The translations under genes and the position numbers were made by a program. From the NCBI RefSeq assembly GCF_021602155.1, contig NZ_BQHY01000007.1:186001-250000 (forward strand): a stretch of DNA of 64,000 bases, in the 5' to 3' direction. The DNA is from Pseudomonas parakoreensis (GTDB taxonomy: Bacteria; Pseudomonadota; Gammaproteobacteria; Pseudomonadales; Pseudomonadaceae). The notes under the pieces were generated by a model that did not search any database, was not told where the DNA came from, and saw only the letters and a program-made list of their open reading frames with translations. This document shows positions 34,255-43,054 of this stretch, piece after piece. Numbering within the stretch: the first letter of the stretch is position 1; every line of letters begins with the position of its first letter.

Positions 34255-34752
34255 TTACGGATACTCGATCGCCACGATATAGACAAACTGCTCACCGGTT
34301 GGCGTCTGCACCCGAACCTCGGCGTCCAGCGCCTTGCCGATCAAGGCACGAGCCAGCGGTGAGTCAATGCTGATCAGACCCAGTTTCAGATCCAGTTCAT
34401 CCGGGCCGACGATACGGTAGCGCGACTGCTTGCCGTCTTCGTCCTCGATGGTCACCCAGGCACCGAAGTACACCTTGTTCGGATCGCTGGGTTTTTCGCT
34501 GACGACCTTCAGTGCTTCGAGTCGCTTGGTGAGAAAACGCACGCGGCTGTCGATCTCGCGCAGCATTTTCTTGCCGTAGGTGTACTCGGCGTTTTCCGAA
34601 CGATCACCCTGCGCCGCTGCCTCGCTGACTGCCTGCGTCACTTGCGGGCGGCGCACATGCCACAGTTCATGGAATTCGGCGCGCATCCGCGCTTCACCTT
34701 CAGGGGTGATCAGCGCGGTGCCGGCGGTGCGGGGAGGGCGATAACGACTCAT
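34255..34752 (-). CDS. greB: Transcription elongation factor GreB
   Basis: A 165-residue Gre factor. The N-terminal coiled-coil carries the acidic tip region [17 protein letters not shown], and the C-terminal FKBP-like domain covers about 85-160 ([37 protein letters not shown]). The start [20 protein letters not shown] is typical of GreB rather than GreA. It stimulates transcript cleavage by backtracked RNA polymerase. The ABC permease gene ends 34 bases upstream on the same strand, so co-transcription is possible. Confidence 0.94.
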   Translation of the reverse strand: MSRYRPPRTAGTALITPEGEARMRAEFHELWHVRRPQVTQAVSEAAAQGDRSENAEYTYGKKMLREIDSRVRFLTKRLEALKVVSEKPSDPNKVYFGAWVTIEDEDGKQSRYRIVGPDELDLKLGLISIDSPLARALIGKALDAEVRVQTPTGEQFVYIVAIEYP

Positions 34753-34786
34753 GGCAACTTCTTCTGGTGACGAAGGCTGGAGTCTA

Positions 34787-37291
34787 TCAACCCTCGCGCA
34801 AGACTGTCAGCGGACTCGCATTCAGTGCTCGACGCGTGCCGAACACCCCGGCACCGCCAATCAGTGCGGCGCCAATTAATGGCAGCACCAGCAGCCATGG
34901 ATGCGGATGCCATGGCAGATCGAAGGCAAAGCGATACAACACCAGACTCGCCACTTCCGAACCGATGGCCGCCAGCAAACCGCTGACCGCGCCGAGCAGA
35001 CCGAACTCGATACGCCGCGCCTTGACCAGCAACTGCCGTTGCGCGCCCAGTGCGCGTAACAACGCGCCTTGGCGAATGCGCTCGTCCAGCGTGGCCTGCA
35101 AGCCAGAGAACAGCACCGCCATCCCCGCCGCCAGCACAAACAACAATACATACTCCACCGCCAGGGTGACCTGGGCGAGGATGCTGCGCAGTTGTTCCAG
35201 CAGAGCTTCGACCTGAAGGATGGTCACCGCCGGGAATGCTCGTGACAGCTCGACAATCTGCTGATCGTGACCAGGTGCCAGATAGAAACTGGTCAGGTAA
35301 GTCGCCGGCAGATCCCTCAGGGTGCCGGGCTGGAAGATCATGAAGAAGTTCGGCTGAAAGTTGTCCCAATTGATTTCGCGCAGACTGGTGACCCTGGCTT
35401 CACGATTGACCCCGCCCACGCTGAACACCATGCGATCGCCGAGTTTGAGCTTGAGGCTTTCGGCGACTTTGCCTTCCACCGACACGCCCGGTATGTCTTC
35501 CGAGGGTTGCCCGGTCCACCACACACCGGCGGTGAGCGTGTTGCCGGCCGGCAAGTCGGCGGCCCAGGTCAGGCTCAAGTCGCGTTGCACTGCACGGTCG
35601 CCGGCGGAATCCTTGCTGACGATCTGTTGCACCGGTTCGCCGTTGATACTGACCAGCCGTCCGGGCACCACTGGGTACAACGGTGCCGCTTGAGCCGAGA
35701 CTTTGATCAGGTGGTCGGTGAAGGCTTGTTTGTCCGCGGGCAGGATGTTCAGGGCAAAGTAATTCGGTGCGTTTTTCGGCAACTGGTTTTGCCAGGTGTC
35801 GAGCAGCTCGCCGCGCAGCAGAGCGATCAATGCCATCGACAACAGGATCAGACCGAACGCCAGCGCTTGCCCGGCCGCCGCCAGCGGATGACGCAACAAC
35901 TGCCCCAGACCGAGGCGCCACGGCAGCGGTGCACGGGCGAGCATCCGTCGCAGGCTGTTGAGCAGCAACAACAGCAAACCACCCAATACCAGCGCCGCGA
36001 CTACACCGCCGCCCAGCAGGGCGAAAGTCAGCAACAGATCCAGACTCAGGCGCCACATGATCAGACCCAGTGCGCCCAGTGCCGCGCCATAGACCATCCA
36101 GGTACTCGACGGAATCGGCAGCATGTCACGGCGCAGCACGCGCAGTGGAGGCACCCGACCCAGCGCGGCAAGCGGTGGCAGGGCGAAACCGGCCAGTGCG
36201 ACCAGTCCCGTACCGATGCCGGCCATTGCCGGAAACAGGCCGCCCGGCGGGACATCTGCCGGCAGCAGATCATGCAGCAGGGCAAACAGCCCCAGTTGTG
36301 CCAGCCAGCCAAGCACCGCACCACTGAGGGCGGCGAACAGACCCAGTACGCTCAGTTGAATACTGAACAACAGCATGGTTTCTCGACGCGACAAACCGAG
36401 GCAGCGCAGCAAGGCACTGGCGTCGAAGCGACGCCTGGCAAAGCGGTTTGCAGACAGCGCCACGGCCACGCCGGCCAGCAGGACCGCGACCAGACTCGCC
36501 ATGTTCAGGTAGCGCTCGGCCTTGCCCAGTGCGCCGCCAATCTGCCGGTTGCCGTCGCGCGCATCCTGAATGCGCTGATTGGCGGCCAGGCCCGGTTTGA
36601 GCAATTGCCGATAGGTTTCCAGCGCCTGCGGTTCGCCGCGCCACAGCTCGCGGTAGCTGACGCGGCTGCCGGGCTGTACCACGCCGGTGGCGGCAAGGTC
36701 GTCGAGGTTGATCATCACCCGAGGCGTCAAGCTGTAGAAATTGCCGGCGCGATCCGGTTCGTAGGTCAGCACGCGGGTCAGTTTCAGCGTTTTCATGCCG
36801 ACGTCGATGCTGTCGCCGATTTTTAGATCCAGGGCGGTCAGCAAACGTGCCTCGACCCACGCTTCACCGGGTTGCGGTTCGCCGCCGGTTGTCTCGGCGG
36901 CAAACGGCGCCGGGGCACTTTTCAGTTCGCCGCGCAGTGGATAAGCGCGGTCGACGGCTTTGATGCTCGATAACTGAATGCCGTTGTCGGTGGCGACGAC
37001 ACTGGAAAACTCCACGACCCGTGCATGATTCAAACGCAGCTCGGTGCCGCTGCGAATCTGTTCGTCGCGGGCCGGCGAACTGCCTTCGAGGACCAGGTCG
37101 GCGCCAAGGAACTCGGTGGCGCGCAGCATCATCGCGCCGTTGAGACGGGCGCCGAAGTAGCCGATGGCGGTACTCGCGGCCACCGCCACCAGCAGGGCGA
37201 AGAACAACACGCGAAGTTCGCCGGCGCGAGCATCGCGCAGCAATTGGCGAAGGGCGAGACTGAACAGACGCAAGAGCGGCAGACGTGCCAT
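34787..37291 (-). CDS. ABC transporter permease, FtsX/MacB-like (YbbP family)
   Basis: An 834-residue integral membrane protein with about ten membrane segments in the YbbP arrangement: an N-terminal segment ([20 protein letters not shown]), a large periplasmic domain, a central group of segments (about 260-510), a second periplasmic domain, and three C-terminal segments. With YbbA it forms an ABC system of the LolCDE/MacB type with no proven substrate. Its ATG (37291) overlaps the ATPase stop by one base (TGATG), so the two are translationally coupled. The TTG at 37294 was rejected. Confidence 0.9.
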   Translation of the reverse strand: MARLPLLRLFSLALRQLLRDARAGELRVLFFALLVAVAASTAIGYFGARLNGAMMLRATEFLGADLVLEGSSPARDEQIRSGTELRLNHARVVEFSSVVATDNGIQLSSIKAVDRAYPLRGELKSAPAPFAAETTGGEPQPGEAWVEARLLTALDLKIGDSIDVGMKTLKLTRVLTYEPDRAGNFYSLTPRVMINLDDLAATGVVQPGSRVSYRELWRGEPQALETYRQLLKPGLAANQRIQDARDGNRQIGGALGKAERYLNMASLVAVLLAGVAVALSANRFARRRFDASALLRCLGLSRRETMLLFSIQLSVLGLFAALSGAVLGWLAQLGLFALLHDLLPADVPPGGLFPAMAGIGTGLVALAGFALPPLAALGRVPPLRVLRRDMLPIPSSTWMVYGAALGALGLIMWRLSLDLLLTFALLGGGVVAALVLGGLLLLLLNSLRRMLARAPLPWRLGLGQLLRHPLAAAGQALAFGLILLSMALIALLRGELLDTWQNQLPKNAPNYFALNILPADKQAFTDHLIKVSAQAAPLYPVVPGRLVSINGEPVQQIVSKDSAGDRAVQRDLSLTWAADLPAGNTLTAGVWWTGQPSEDIPGVSVEGKVAESLKLKLGDRMVFSVGGVNREARVTSLREINWDNFQPNFFMIFQPGTLRDLPATYLTSFYLAPGHDQQIVELSRAFPAVTILQVEALLEQLRSILAQVTLAVEYVLLFVLAAGMAVLFSGLQATLDERIRQGALLRALGAQRQLLVKARRIEFGLLGAVSGLLAAIGSEVASLVLYRFAFDLPWHPHPWLLVLPLIGAALIGGAGVFGTRRALNASPLTVLREG

Positions 37292-37974
37292 CAAGGCTCC
37301 AGAGGGGCGACCAGCAGCCCGGCTTCAAGTCGAATCAGGCGCCGGCAGCGATGGGCCAGGCGTTCGTCGTGGGTCACCAGTACCAGCGTGGTGCCGCGTT
37401 CCTTGTTCAGTTCGAACAGCAAATCGCTGATGCGCTCGCCGGTGTGGCTGTCGAGGTTGCCGGTGGGTTCGTCGGCGAACAGCACGTCGGGCTCGGCAGC
37501 GAAGGCGCGGGCAATCGCCACGCGCTGCTGTTCGCCGCCGGAGAGCTGGCGCGGCGAGTGCGTCAGGCGCTGGCCGAGGCCGACGCGCTGCAACAATTCA
37601 GTGGCGCGCTCACGGGCGTCCTTGCGGCCATCGAGTTCCAGCGGCAGCATGACGTTTTCCAGGGCGTTGAGGCTGTCGAGCAACTGGAACGACTGAAAGA
37701 CGAAGCCTACGTGCTCGGCACGGATGCGCGCGCGCTGGTCCTCGTCGAGACTGCTCAGGCCCTGGCCGGCGAGAATGACTTCGCCGCTGCTCGGCAAATC
37801 GAGACCGGCGAGCAGGCCGAGCAGGGTGGATTTGCCGGAACCGGACGCGCCGACGATGGCCAGGCTGTCGCCCTGGTTCAGTTCCAGGCTGAGTTCGTGC
37901 AGGATAGTCAGTTCACCTTCCGCGCTGGGAACCACTTTGCTGAGGTTCTTCGCGGTGAGAATGCTTGCGCCCAT
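37291..37974 (-). CDS. ABC transporter ATP-binding protein (YbbA family)
   Basis: A 227-residue ATPase of the LolD/MacB class: Walker A GASGSGKSTLLG, Q-loop FVFQSFQLL, signature LSGGEQQRVAIARA, Walker B VLFADEPTGNLD, and the switch His in LVTHDERLA. It partners the YbbP-like permease. The ATG at 37974 is only 10 bases from the divergent tesA ATG (37985), so each gene's SD and promoter lie inside or against the other gene; the same tesA-ybbA-ybbP arrangement is known in E. coli. Confidence 0.93.
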   Translation of the reverse strand: MGASILTAKNLSKVVPSAEGELTILHELSLELNQGDSLAIVGASGSGKSTLLGLLAGLDLPSSGEVILAGQGLSSLDEDQRARIRAEHVGFVFQSFQLLDSLNALENVMLPLELDGRKDARERATELLQRVGLGQRLTHSPRQLSGGEQQRVAIARAFAAEPDVLFADEPTGNLDSHTGERISDLLFELNKERGTTLVLVTHDERLAHRCRRLIRLEAGLLVAPLEP

Positions 37975-37984
37975 GGAGAATCCG

Positions 37985-38590
37985 ATGCGTGTGTGGTTTT
38001 TGAGTGCTGGCCTGGCCTTGATGTGCATGGCCCAGAACGCAGCGGCGGGTACTGTCCTGATCGTTGGCGATAGTATCAGCGCCGGTTTCGGACTGGATAC
38101 CCGCCTGGGGTGGGTATCGCTGCTCGAGCAACGGCTCAAGGCTGAAGGTTTTGACGACAAAGTGGTCAACGCCTCTATCAGCGGTGACACCAGTGCCGGA
38201 GGCCAGGCGCGCCTGCCGGCGCTGCTTGCAGAGCATAAGCCGGAACTGGTGATCCTCGAACTGGGCGGCAATGACGGCCTGCGCGGAATGCCGCCAACGC
38301 AATTGCAACAAAACCTTGCGGCAATGATCGACCGCTCGCGCCAGACCGGTGCCAAGGTGCTCCTGCTCGGCATGCAATTGCCGCCCAACTACGGCAAGCG
38401 TTACACCGATGCCTTTGCCGAGGTCTACGGCAAACTTGCGGACGAGAAAAACATCCCTCTGGTGCCATTTTTCCTCGAAGGCGTGGGTGGGCATCCCGAG
38501 CTGATGCAGGCCGATGGTCTGCACCCGGCAGTCGGGGCTCAGGGCAAGTTGCTGGAAAATGTCTGGCCGACGCTAAAACCGCTGTTATGA
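37985..38590 (+). CDS. tesA: Arylesterase / acyl-CoA thioesterase I TesA (SGNH hydrolase)
   Basis: A 201-residue periplasmic GDSL/SGNH hydrolase with a signal peptide of about 21 residues (LSAGLALMCMAQNAAA). Block I is VGDSISAGFG with catalytic Ser30, block II has the oxyanion Gly, block III is LELGGNDGLRG, and block V has the Asp-His pair in MQADGLHPAVGAQG. It hydrolyses acyl-CoA and esters (thioesterase I, protease I, lysophospholipase L1). GGAGAAT six bases upstream supports ATG 37985. Confidence 0.94.
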   Translation: MRVWFLSAGLALMCMAQNAAAGTVLIVGDSISAGFGLDTRLGWVSLLEQRLKAEGFDDKVVNASISGDTSAGGQARLPALLAEHKPELVILELGGNDGLRGMPPTQLQQNLAAMIDRSRQTGAKVLLLGMQLPPNYGKRYTDAFAEVYGKLADEKNIPLVPFFLEGVGGHPELMQADGLHPAVGAQGKLLENVWPTLKPLL

Positions 38591-38647
38591 GGCTTTTCTA
38601 GTGGCAGGCTTTCGGCTAATGTGGCGCCCCCTTATTTGGAGCCCCCG

Positions 38648-38941
38648 ATGCCGCGTCCTGCCTGGTCCCTGTTTGCCTACCAACTGATCGAGCCTGACGA
38701 ACAGCTGGATCTGTTCGCCTGCCAGGAAGTGCGGGTGCATCTGGTGACCCGTCAGCTCGAACTCGGTGGCTCGGCCGACCGCACGTTGTGCGGCAGTCTG
38801 TTGCCGGCGCAACCGCGCTGGTCGAGTGTGGATCGCCGAGTGTTCCAGGATCAGCGACTGTGTTCGTTGTGCCGGGCGATTCTCGAGTCACAAAAACGCG
38901 GCACCTCGCCGATCTGGCCTGAGTTGCGTTTCGAGCTTTAG
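38648..38941 (+). CDS. Conserved hypothetical protein with CxxC motif
   Basis: A 97-residue cytoplasmic protein I do not recognise by function. It starts MPRPAWSLFAYQLIEPDEQL and has LFACQEVRVHLV, a TLCGSLLP segment and a C-terminal RLCSLCRAILESQKRG, so four Cys in total could bind metal. GGAG six bases before ATG 38648 supports the start. It lies 57 bases after tesA on the same strand and could be co-transcribed. It is probably conserved across pseudomonads. Confidence 0.7.
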   Translation: MPRPAWSLFAYQLIEPDEQLDLFACQEVRVHLVTRQLELGGSADRTLCGSLLPAQPRWSSVDRRVFQDQRLCSLCRAILESQKRGTSPIWPELRFEL

Positions 38942-38947
38942 GACCAA

Positions 38948-38976
38948 CAGATCGCAGCCTGCGGCAGCGCCTGCAT
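38948..38976 (-). repeat. Single degenerate type A REP
   Basis: A lone inverted type A element (AGATCGCAGCCTGCGGCAGC) just after the CxxC protein gene. One substitution in the loop (TGC instead of TTC) marks it as diverged. Confidence 0.7.
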
Positions 38977-39077
38977 GAAGACTTCTGGCTGCCCATCGGC
39001 GCATCTCCCCGAATTCCCGAGGCGCGGTGTACAATCGCGCCCTTATACCCTTGTTGATCATGCGAAGGATTTTCCGG

Positions 39078-40049
39078 ATGTTGCCGCGCTTTCCTGCCGT
39101 CACCCGCTGCCTGTCACTTGCCGCCCTGTGTGTGGCCGGTCCCGTTGCTGCATTGGAGTTTCCCCTGCCACCGCCTGGTGAGGACATCATCGGCCAGGTG
39201 CAGGTGATCAAGGCCAAGTACGAAGACACTTTCGCTGACCTGGGAACCAAGTACGACCTGGGCTATTCGGAAATGGTCGCGGCCAACCCGGGTGTCGATG
39301 CCTGGCTGCCGGGCGCGGGTACTGAAATCGTTCTGCCGACTCGGTTCATTCTGCCGCCGGGGCCGCGCGAGGGTATCGTGATCAACCTCGCCGAATACCG
39401 TCTCTACTACTACCCGAAAGGCCGGAACGTGGTGTACACCTTCCCGCTGGGTATCGGCCGTGAAGGGTGGGGTTCGCCAATCGCGCATACCTCGATCACC
39501 GCCAAGACGCCGAACCCGACCTGGACCCCTCCTGCGTCGATCAAGGCCGAGCACGCCGCTGATGGTGATCCGCTGCCGAACGTGGTGCCGGCCGGTCCTG
39601 ACAATCCGTTGGGCCCGTTCAAGTTCACCCTGGGCACTCCGGGCTACCTGATCCACGGCTCGAACAAGAAGTTCGGCATCGGCATGCGCACCAGCCACGG
39701 CTGCTTCCGCATGTTCAACAACAACGTGCTGGAAATGGCGGCCATGGTGCCGGTCGGCACTTCGGTGCGTATCCTCAATGACGCGTACAAGTTCGGCAGC
39801 AGTGGCGGCAAGGTCTATCTGGAAGCGCACACGCCAATCGACGACAAGGGCAATCCGTCGGTAGTCGACAAGCACACCGCGGTGATCAACGCGATGCTCA
39901 AGCGCGAAGACGTGACCAACAATCTGCGCGTGAACTGGGATGTGGTGCGTGATGTGGTGGCGGCTGAAGACGGTCTGCCAACCGAAATCGGCACGCCGAA
40001 CACCTCGGCACCGATTGTCTCGAGTGCGCCGATCGACCTGCAGCAATAA
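39078..40049 (+). CDS. L,D-transpeptidase family protein (ErfK/YbiS/YcfS/YnhG)
   Basis: A 323-residue periplasmic enzyme. A signal peptide of about 25 residues is followed by a LysM-like segment (TFADLGTKYDLGYSEMVAAN, VDAWLPGAGTEIVLPTRF) and the YkuD catalytic domain with His193 (LIHGSNKKFGIG) and the nucleophile Cys209 in TSHGCFRM. Such enzymes cross-link peptidoglycan or attach Braun-type lipoprotein. The divergent-order neighbour is the Braun-like lipoprotein OprI, whose C-terminal Lys is a known attachment point in related systems; a functional link is an inference. AAGGAT before ATG 39078 beats ATG 39060 and 39027. Confidence 0.92.
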   Translation: MLPRFPAVTRCLSLAALCVAGPVAALEFPLPPPGEDIIGQVQVIKAKYEDTFADLGTKYDLGYSEMVAANPGVDAWLPGAGTEIVLPTRFILPPGPREGIVINLAEYRLYYYPKGRNVVYTFPLGIGREGWGSPIAHTSITAKTPNPTWTPPASIKAEHAADGDPLPNVVPAGPDNPLGPFKFTLGTPGYLIHGSNKKFGIGMRTSHGCFRMFNNNVLEMAAMVPVGTSVRILNDAYKFGSSGGKVYLEAHTPIDDKGNPSVVDKHTAVINAMLKREDVTNNLRVNWDVVRDVVAAEDGLPTEIGTPNTSAPIVSSAPIDLQQ

Positions 40050-40060
40050 GCTCGATCCAG

Positions 40061-40096
40061 ACCCGCCGATGCAAGAAGCGTCGGCGGGTTTTTTAT
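40061..40096 (+). terminator. Intrinsic terminator after L,D-transpeptidase gene
   Basis: Hairpin ACCCGCCGA/TCGGCGGGT (40061-40069 and 40081-40089) followed by TTTTTTA. Confidence 0.87.
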
Positions 40097-40120
40097 TGTC
40101 CGGACAAAAGCTGCAGGTAC

Positions 40121-40150
40121 AAAAAAGCCGACCCAGAAACTGGGTCGGCT
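40121..40150 (-). terminator. Intrinsic terminator of oprI
   Basis: On the minus strand, hairpin AGCCGACCCA/TGGGTCGGCT (40141-40150 and 40126-40135) followed by six T complementary to 40121-40126, 22 bases past the oprI stop. Confidence 0.92.
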
Positions 40151-40172
40151 TGATAACAATCCCGAGGGATTA

Positions 40173-40424
40173 TTACTTGCGGCTAGCTTTGTCCAGCATA
40201 CGCAGAGCACGCTCGTTAGCTTCGTCAGCAGTCTGTTGTGCTTTTTGAGCAGCAGCCAGAGCTTCATCAGCTTTACGGTATGCTTCGTCTGCACGAGCCT
40301 GGGCGCGAGCAGCTGCGTCTTCAGTAGCGGTCAGACGTGCTTCGGTTTCTTTCGATGCGCTGCTGCAACCGGTAGCCAGAACTGCGGCCAGAGCCAGAGC
40401 AGAGAATTTCAGAACGTTGTTCAT
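40173..40424 (-). CDS. oprI: Major outer membrane lipoprotein OprI
   Basis: An 83-residue Braun-type lipoprotein, exactly the usual OprI length. The lipobox is LATGC with Cys20; the mature protein is a heptad-repeat coiled coil ([40 protein letters not shown]) ending in SRK, whose Lys is the likely peptidoglycan attachment point. It is one of the most abundant outer-membrane proteins of Pseudomonas. GAAGGGGAA precedes the ATG, a strong SD, and a promoter candidate sits at 40492-40519. Confidence 0.97.
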   Translation of the reverse strand: MNNVLKFSALALAAVLATGCSSASKETEARLTATEDAAARAQARADEAYRKADEALAAAQKAQQTADEANERALRMLDKASRK

Positions 40425-40491
40425 CGTGTTCCCCTTCAAGGACTTTCAATTAAGTGGCTTTCTCCTCCGATTGAGGAAATAGCCGGCGTAC

Positions 40492-40519
40492 ATACTACCC
40501 ATTACTTGTAGTAAGTAAA
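40492..40519 (-). promoter_or_regulatory. Candidate sigma70 promoter of oprI
   Basis: On the minus strand, TTTACT (40514-40519) and TAGTAT (40492-40497) are separated by 16 bases, about 70 bases upstream of the oprI ATG, followed by an AT-rich leader. The boxes match the consensus moderately. Confidence 0.4.
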
Positions 40520-40524
40520 CTGAC

Positions 40525-40809
40525 GTAGCGCAAGAAGCAAAAAAAATTGTAGGCGTTGATTCTTTTTCGAGCAACTTTTAACGGGGCTGATTAAAAAATA
40601 TCCAGCTGCAAGCCCCTGCCTCAGCGAGTTAATGAGAAAAAGTTCCCGCTGTCACGTGCTGTTTTCGGCGTCTTGCACCAAGTCTGCCTAGATGAATTCG
40701 TCTACACTTTTGTTCCGATTTTGCATGACGCCTCACATATCTTTGTCGCTCTTGAGGTGACTTTAAAGAAGAGCCTGCGTCTTAAGTCTCGACATCCGGC
40801 AATGTTCAG
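40525..40809. other. Intergenic region upstream of oprI without recognised gene
   Basis: Part of a 635-base stretch between oprI and the GNAT gene. It is more AT-rich than the surroundings. No gene, repeat or terminator is supported in this part; upstream activation elements for oprI could lie here. Confidence 0.4.
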
Positions 40810-41022
40810 GTGAGCGCCTCGGGATATGTTCCCCGCGCCTGCCACTACGCCCATCGGAGTTATCCGTACAACCTGCACGATGACGAGCGCACCTTGAGCA
40901 TTTTTGCCAATGGTGCCTACTATTTATCACGTGCTCGGTTGCGCGAGATCGGTGTGGCTTTTCTCGGTGTCCATCAGGCACGGGGTGGCGTAGATGTTCC
41001 TTCGCCGGAAAAACATCGGTAA
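40810..41022 (+). CDS. Doubtful small ORF upstream of GNAT gene
   Basis: A 70-codon frame opening with GTG and ending 37 bases before the GNAT start. Translation includes YPYNLHDDERTLSIFANGAY and LREIGVAFLGVHQARGG. No SD precedes the GTG and third-position GC is only moderate, so it may be a remnant or noncoding. It does not resemble a family I know. Confidence 0.3.
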   Translation: MSASGYVPRACHYAHRSYPYNLHDDERTLSIFANGAYYLSRARLREIGVAFLGVHQARGGVDVPSPEKHR

Positions 41023-41059
41023 GGTAGGGGTCAGAATTCAAGACCCGCGAGGAGTAGTG

Positions 41060-41341
41060 ATGAGCGAGGCGTTGTCCATCCACCATGACCAGGCTGGTCA
41101 TCAGTTCGAGACCAATGTGGACGGTCATCGTGCCTACCTGACCTATATGGATCTGGGAAAACAGACCCTGGATATCTACCGCACCTTCGTGCCCAATGCC
41201 CTGCGCGGTCGAGGCATCGCGGCAGCGCTGACCGAAAGCGCGCTGCAATACGCCGAGGAAATGGGCTACACGGTGATTCCTTCGTGCTCCTACGTCGAGC
41301 GCTACATGGAGCGCCATCAGAAGCGCGCGGCGAAAATCTGA
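41060..41341 (+). CDS. GNAT family N-acetyltransferase (YjdJ-like, short)
   Basis: A 93-residue minimal GNAT fold of the Acetyltransf_CG type: AYLTYMDLGKQTLDIYRTFV, the acetyl-CoA motif ALRGRGIAAALTESALQYAE, then GYTVIPSCSYVERYMERH. The C-terminal SCSYV region is typical of this small family, whose Cys may take part in catalysis. The substrate is unknown. GGAG at 41051-41054 supports ATG 41060. A bidirectional terminator separates it from the convergent DAHP synthase gene. Confidence 0.9.
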   Translation: MSEALSIHHDQAGHQFETNVDGHRAYLTYMDLGKQTLDIYRTFVPNALRGRGIAAALTESALQYAEEMGYTVIPSCSYVERYMERHQKRAAKI

Positions 41342-41353
41342 TTACCCCCACAC

Positions 41354-41387
41354 ACAAAAACGCCGGGCAATGCCCGGCGTTTTTTTA
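41354..41387. terminator. Bidirectional terminator between GNAT and DAHP synthase genes
   Basis: Hairpin CGCCGGGCA/TGCCCGGCG (41361-41369 and 41371-41379), preceded by five A and followed by seven T, so it works on both strands. Confidence 0.9.
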
Positions 41388-41404
41388 TGCCTGCGAAACG
41401 CTGA

Positions 41405-42481
41405 TCAGCTGCGCTGACGCTTCGGCAGCACATCCTTGAGCTTGGCGTGCATGCTGCGCAGGGTGTTCTCGGTGGCGGACCAGTCGATGCAGGCATCGGT
41501 GATCGACACGCCGTATTGCAGGTCGGCGAGGTCTTTCGGGATGGCCTGACAGCCCCAGTTCAGATGGCTCTCGACCATCAGGCCGATGATCGACTGGTTG
41601 CCTTCGAGGATCTGGTTGGCGACGTTCTCCATCACCAGCGGTTGCAGGGCCGGGTCCTTGTTGGAGTTGGCGTGGCTGCAATCGACCATGATGTTCGGCT
41701 TGATCTTCGCCTTGTTAAGCGCCTGCTCGCAGAGGGCGACGCTGACCGAATCGTAGTTCGGCTTGCCGTTGCCACCACGCAGCACCACGTGACCGTAGGC
41801 ATTGCCCTTGGTGGTGACGATCGACACGCCACCTTCCTGGTTGATACCGAGGAAACGGTGCGGGCTGGAAACCGATTGCAAGGCGTTGATCGCCACGGTC
41901 AGGCCGCCGTCGGTGCCGTTCTTGAAGCCGACGGCCGAGGACAGGCCGGAAGCCATTTCACGGTGGGTCTGGGATTCGGTGGTACGCGCGCCGATGGCCG
42001 ACCAACTGATCAGATCCTGCAGGTACTGCGGGGAGATCGGGTCGAGGGCTTCGGTGGCGGTCGGCAGGCCTTTCTCGGCCAGGTCCAGCAGCAACTGGCG
42101 ACCGATGTGCAGGCCGTCCTGAATCTTGAACGAGTCATCCAGGTACGGATCGTTGATCAGGCCTTTCCAGCCGACAGTGGTCCGTGGCTTCTCGAAATAC
42201 ACACGCATGACCAGGTACAGGGTGTCGGAGACTTCCTCCGCCAGCACCTTGAGGCGGTCGGCGTACTCGTGGGCAGCCTTGATATCGTGGATCGAGCACG
42301 GGCCGATCACTACGAACAGACGGTGGTCGGTGCCATCAAGAATGTTGCGAATGACTTCGCGGCCCTTGGTGACGGTGCGCAGGGCAGCGTCGCTCAGAGG
42401 GATATCACGCTTGAGCTGATCGGGAGTGATCAGGGTCTCGTTAGAGGCGACGTTTAGGTCGTTGATCGGTAAATCAGCCAT
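41405..42481 (-). CDS. 3-deoxy-7-phosphoheptulonate synthase, class I (AroG/AroF/AroH type)
   Basis: A 358-residue class I DAHP synthase, first enzyme of the shikimate pathway, condensing phosphoenolpyruvate and erythrose 4-phosphate. Family motifs in order: VVIGPCSIHD (metal-binding Cys), YFEKPRTTVGWKG, GARTTESQTHRE, and VDCSHANSNKDP. The N-terminal extension of about 45 residues is the usual site for feedback regulation by an aromatic amino acid, but which one is not clear from sequence. A class II enzyme is encoded 15 kb away (56618-57964). Confidence 0.95.
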   Translation of the reverse strand: MADLPINDLNVASNETLITPDQLKRDIPLSDAALRTVTKGREVIRNILDGTDHRLFVVIGPCSIHDIKAAHEYADRLKVLAEEVSDTLYLVMRVYFEKPRTTVGWKGLINDPYLDDSFKIQDGLHIGRQLLLDLAEKGLPTATEALDPISPQYLQDLISWSAIGARTTESQTHREMASGLSSAVGFKNGTDGGLTVAINALQSVSSPHRFLGINQEGGVSIVTTKGNAYGHVVLRGGNGKPNYDSVSVALCEQALNKAKIKPNIMVDCSHANSNKDPALQPLVMENVANQILEGNQSIIGLMVESHLNWGCQAIPKDLADLQYGVSITDACIDWSATENTLRSMHAKLKDVLPKRQRS

Positions 42482-42610
42482 CGTTTACTCGTCAGGTCAC
42501 GGGTGCCGGCCGCCAGCGATCCCCGCGCGGCGGAGCACAGCAGATTTAAGCGCGTCGGGGAGCCGAACCTTAGCGCGTCAGACGCGGCTCGACAATGGGC
42601 AAGCGCCGCT

Positions 42611-43054
42611 TTAATCCAGCACTGGCTGGGCAAAAGCCTTGCGCACGCTGTCGTGGGAGAACTCGTTGGCGTGTTGTTCGACCCATTGCAGGGCCAGCGC
42701 CTGAATATCCTGCAAGTCGTCATGGGCCTCGTTCATGCGGCAATAACGTTCGATCTGGCACACCTGTTCGCCCATCCGGGCGCTGAACAACGTCTGCTCA
42801 TCAGTGAACGCGATCCCCACCAGATAGCCCTTTTTGCGTCGCAGGCACCACGCCACATAGCCCGGAAAACAGAGGTCGGCATTGAGCGTCGGCAGACGCA
42901 CTTCAAGGGCGGTGCCGTGGCGCCAGGCGCGGTGATAATTGCAAGCGATCCCGCCGAGGCTGATAGTGTGCAGCTGTTGCCTGGAAATACACTCGGGCTT
43001 GAGCAAGGTTAATTCAACCGGCACTTCGTCCGGATGAGGAATGAAACGTCCCAT
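42611..43054 (-). CDS. PilZ domain-containing protein
   Basis: A 147-residue single-domain protein of PilZ type. The SLGG part of the (D/N)xSxxG c-di-GMP-binding motif is visible (RQQLHTISLGGIACNYHRAW), with Thr-Ile in place of the usual Asp/Asn; the RxxxR element is not clear, so binding ability is uncertain. The rest is the PilZ beta-barrel (ALEVRLPTLNADLCFPGYVA, GYLVGIAFTDEQ) and a helical C-terminus. AGGGAG about 10 bases upstream supports ATG 43054. Its start codon shares CATG with the divergent thioredoxin-like gene. Confidence 0.75.
   Translation of the reverse strand: MGRFIPHPDEVPVELTLLKPECISRQQLHTISLGGIACNYHRAWRHGTALEVRLPTLNADLCFPGYVAWCLRRKKGYLVGIAFTDEQTLFSARMGEQVCQIERYCRMNEAHDDLQDIQALALQWVEQHANEFSHDSVRKAFAQPVLD

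Noticed and set aside
35267-36826. 519-codon plus-strand frame opposite the YbbP-like permease
   Set aside because: Gln/Arg/His-rich low-complexity translation, complement of a conserved membrane protein; antisense shadow.
40763-41317. 184-codon minus-strand frame across the GNAT gene
   Set aside because: It runs antisense to a recognisable acetyltransferase and shows no domain of its own.
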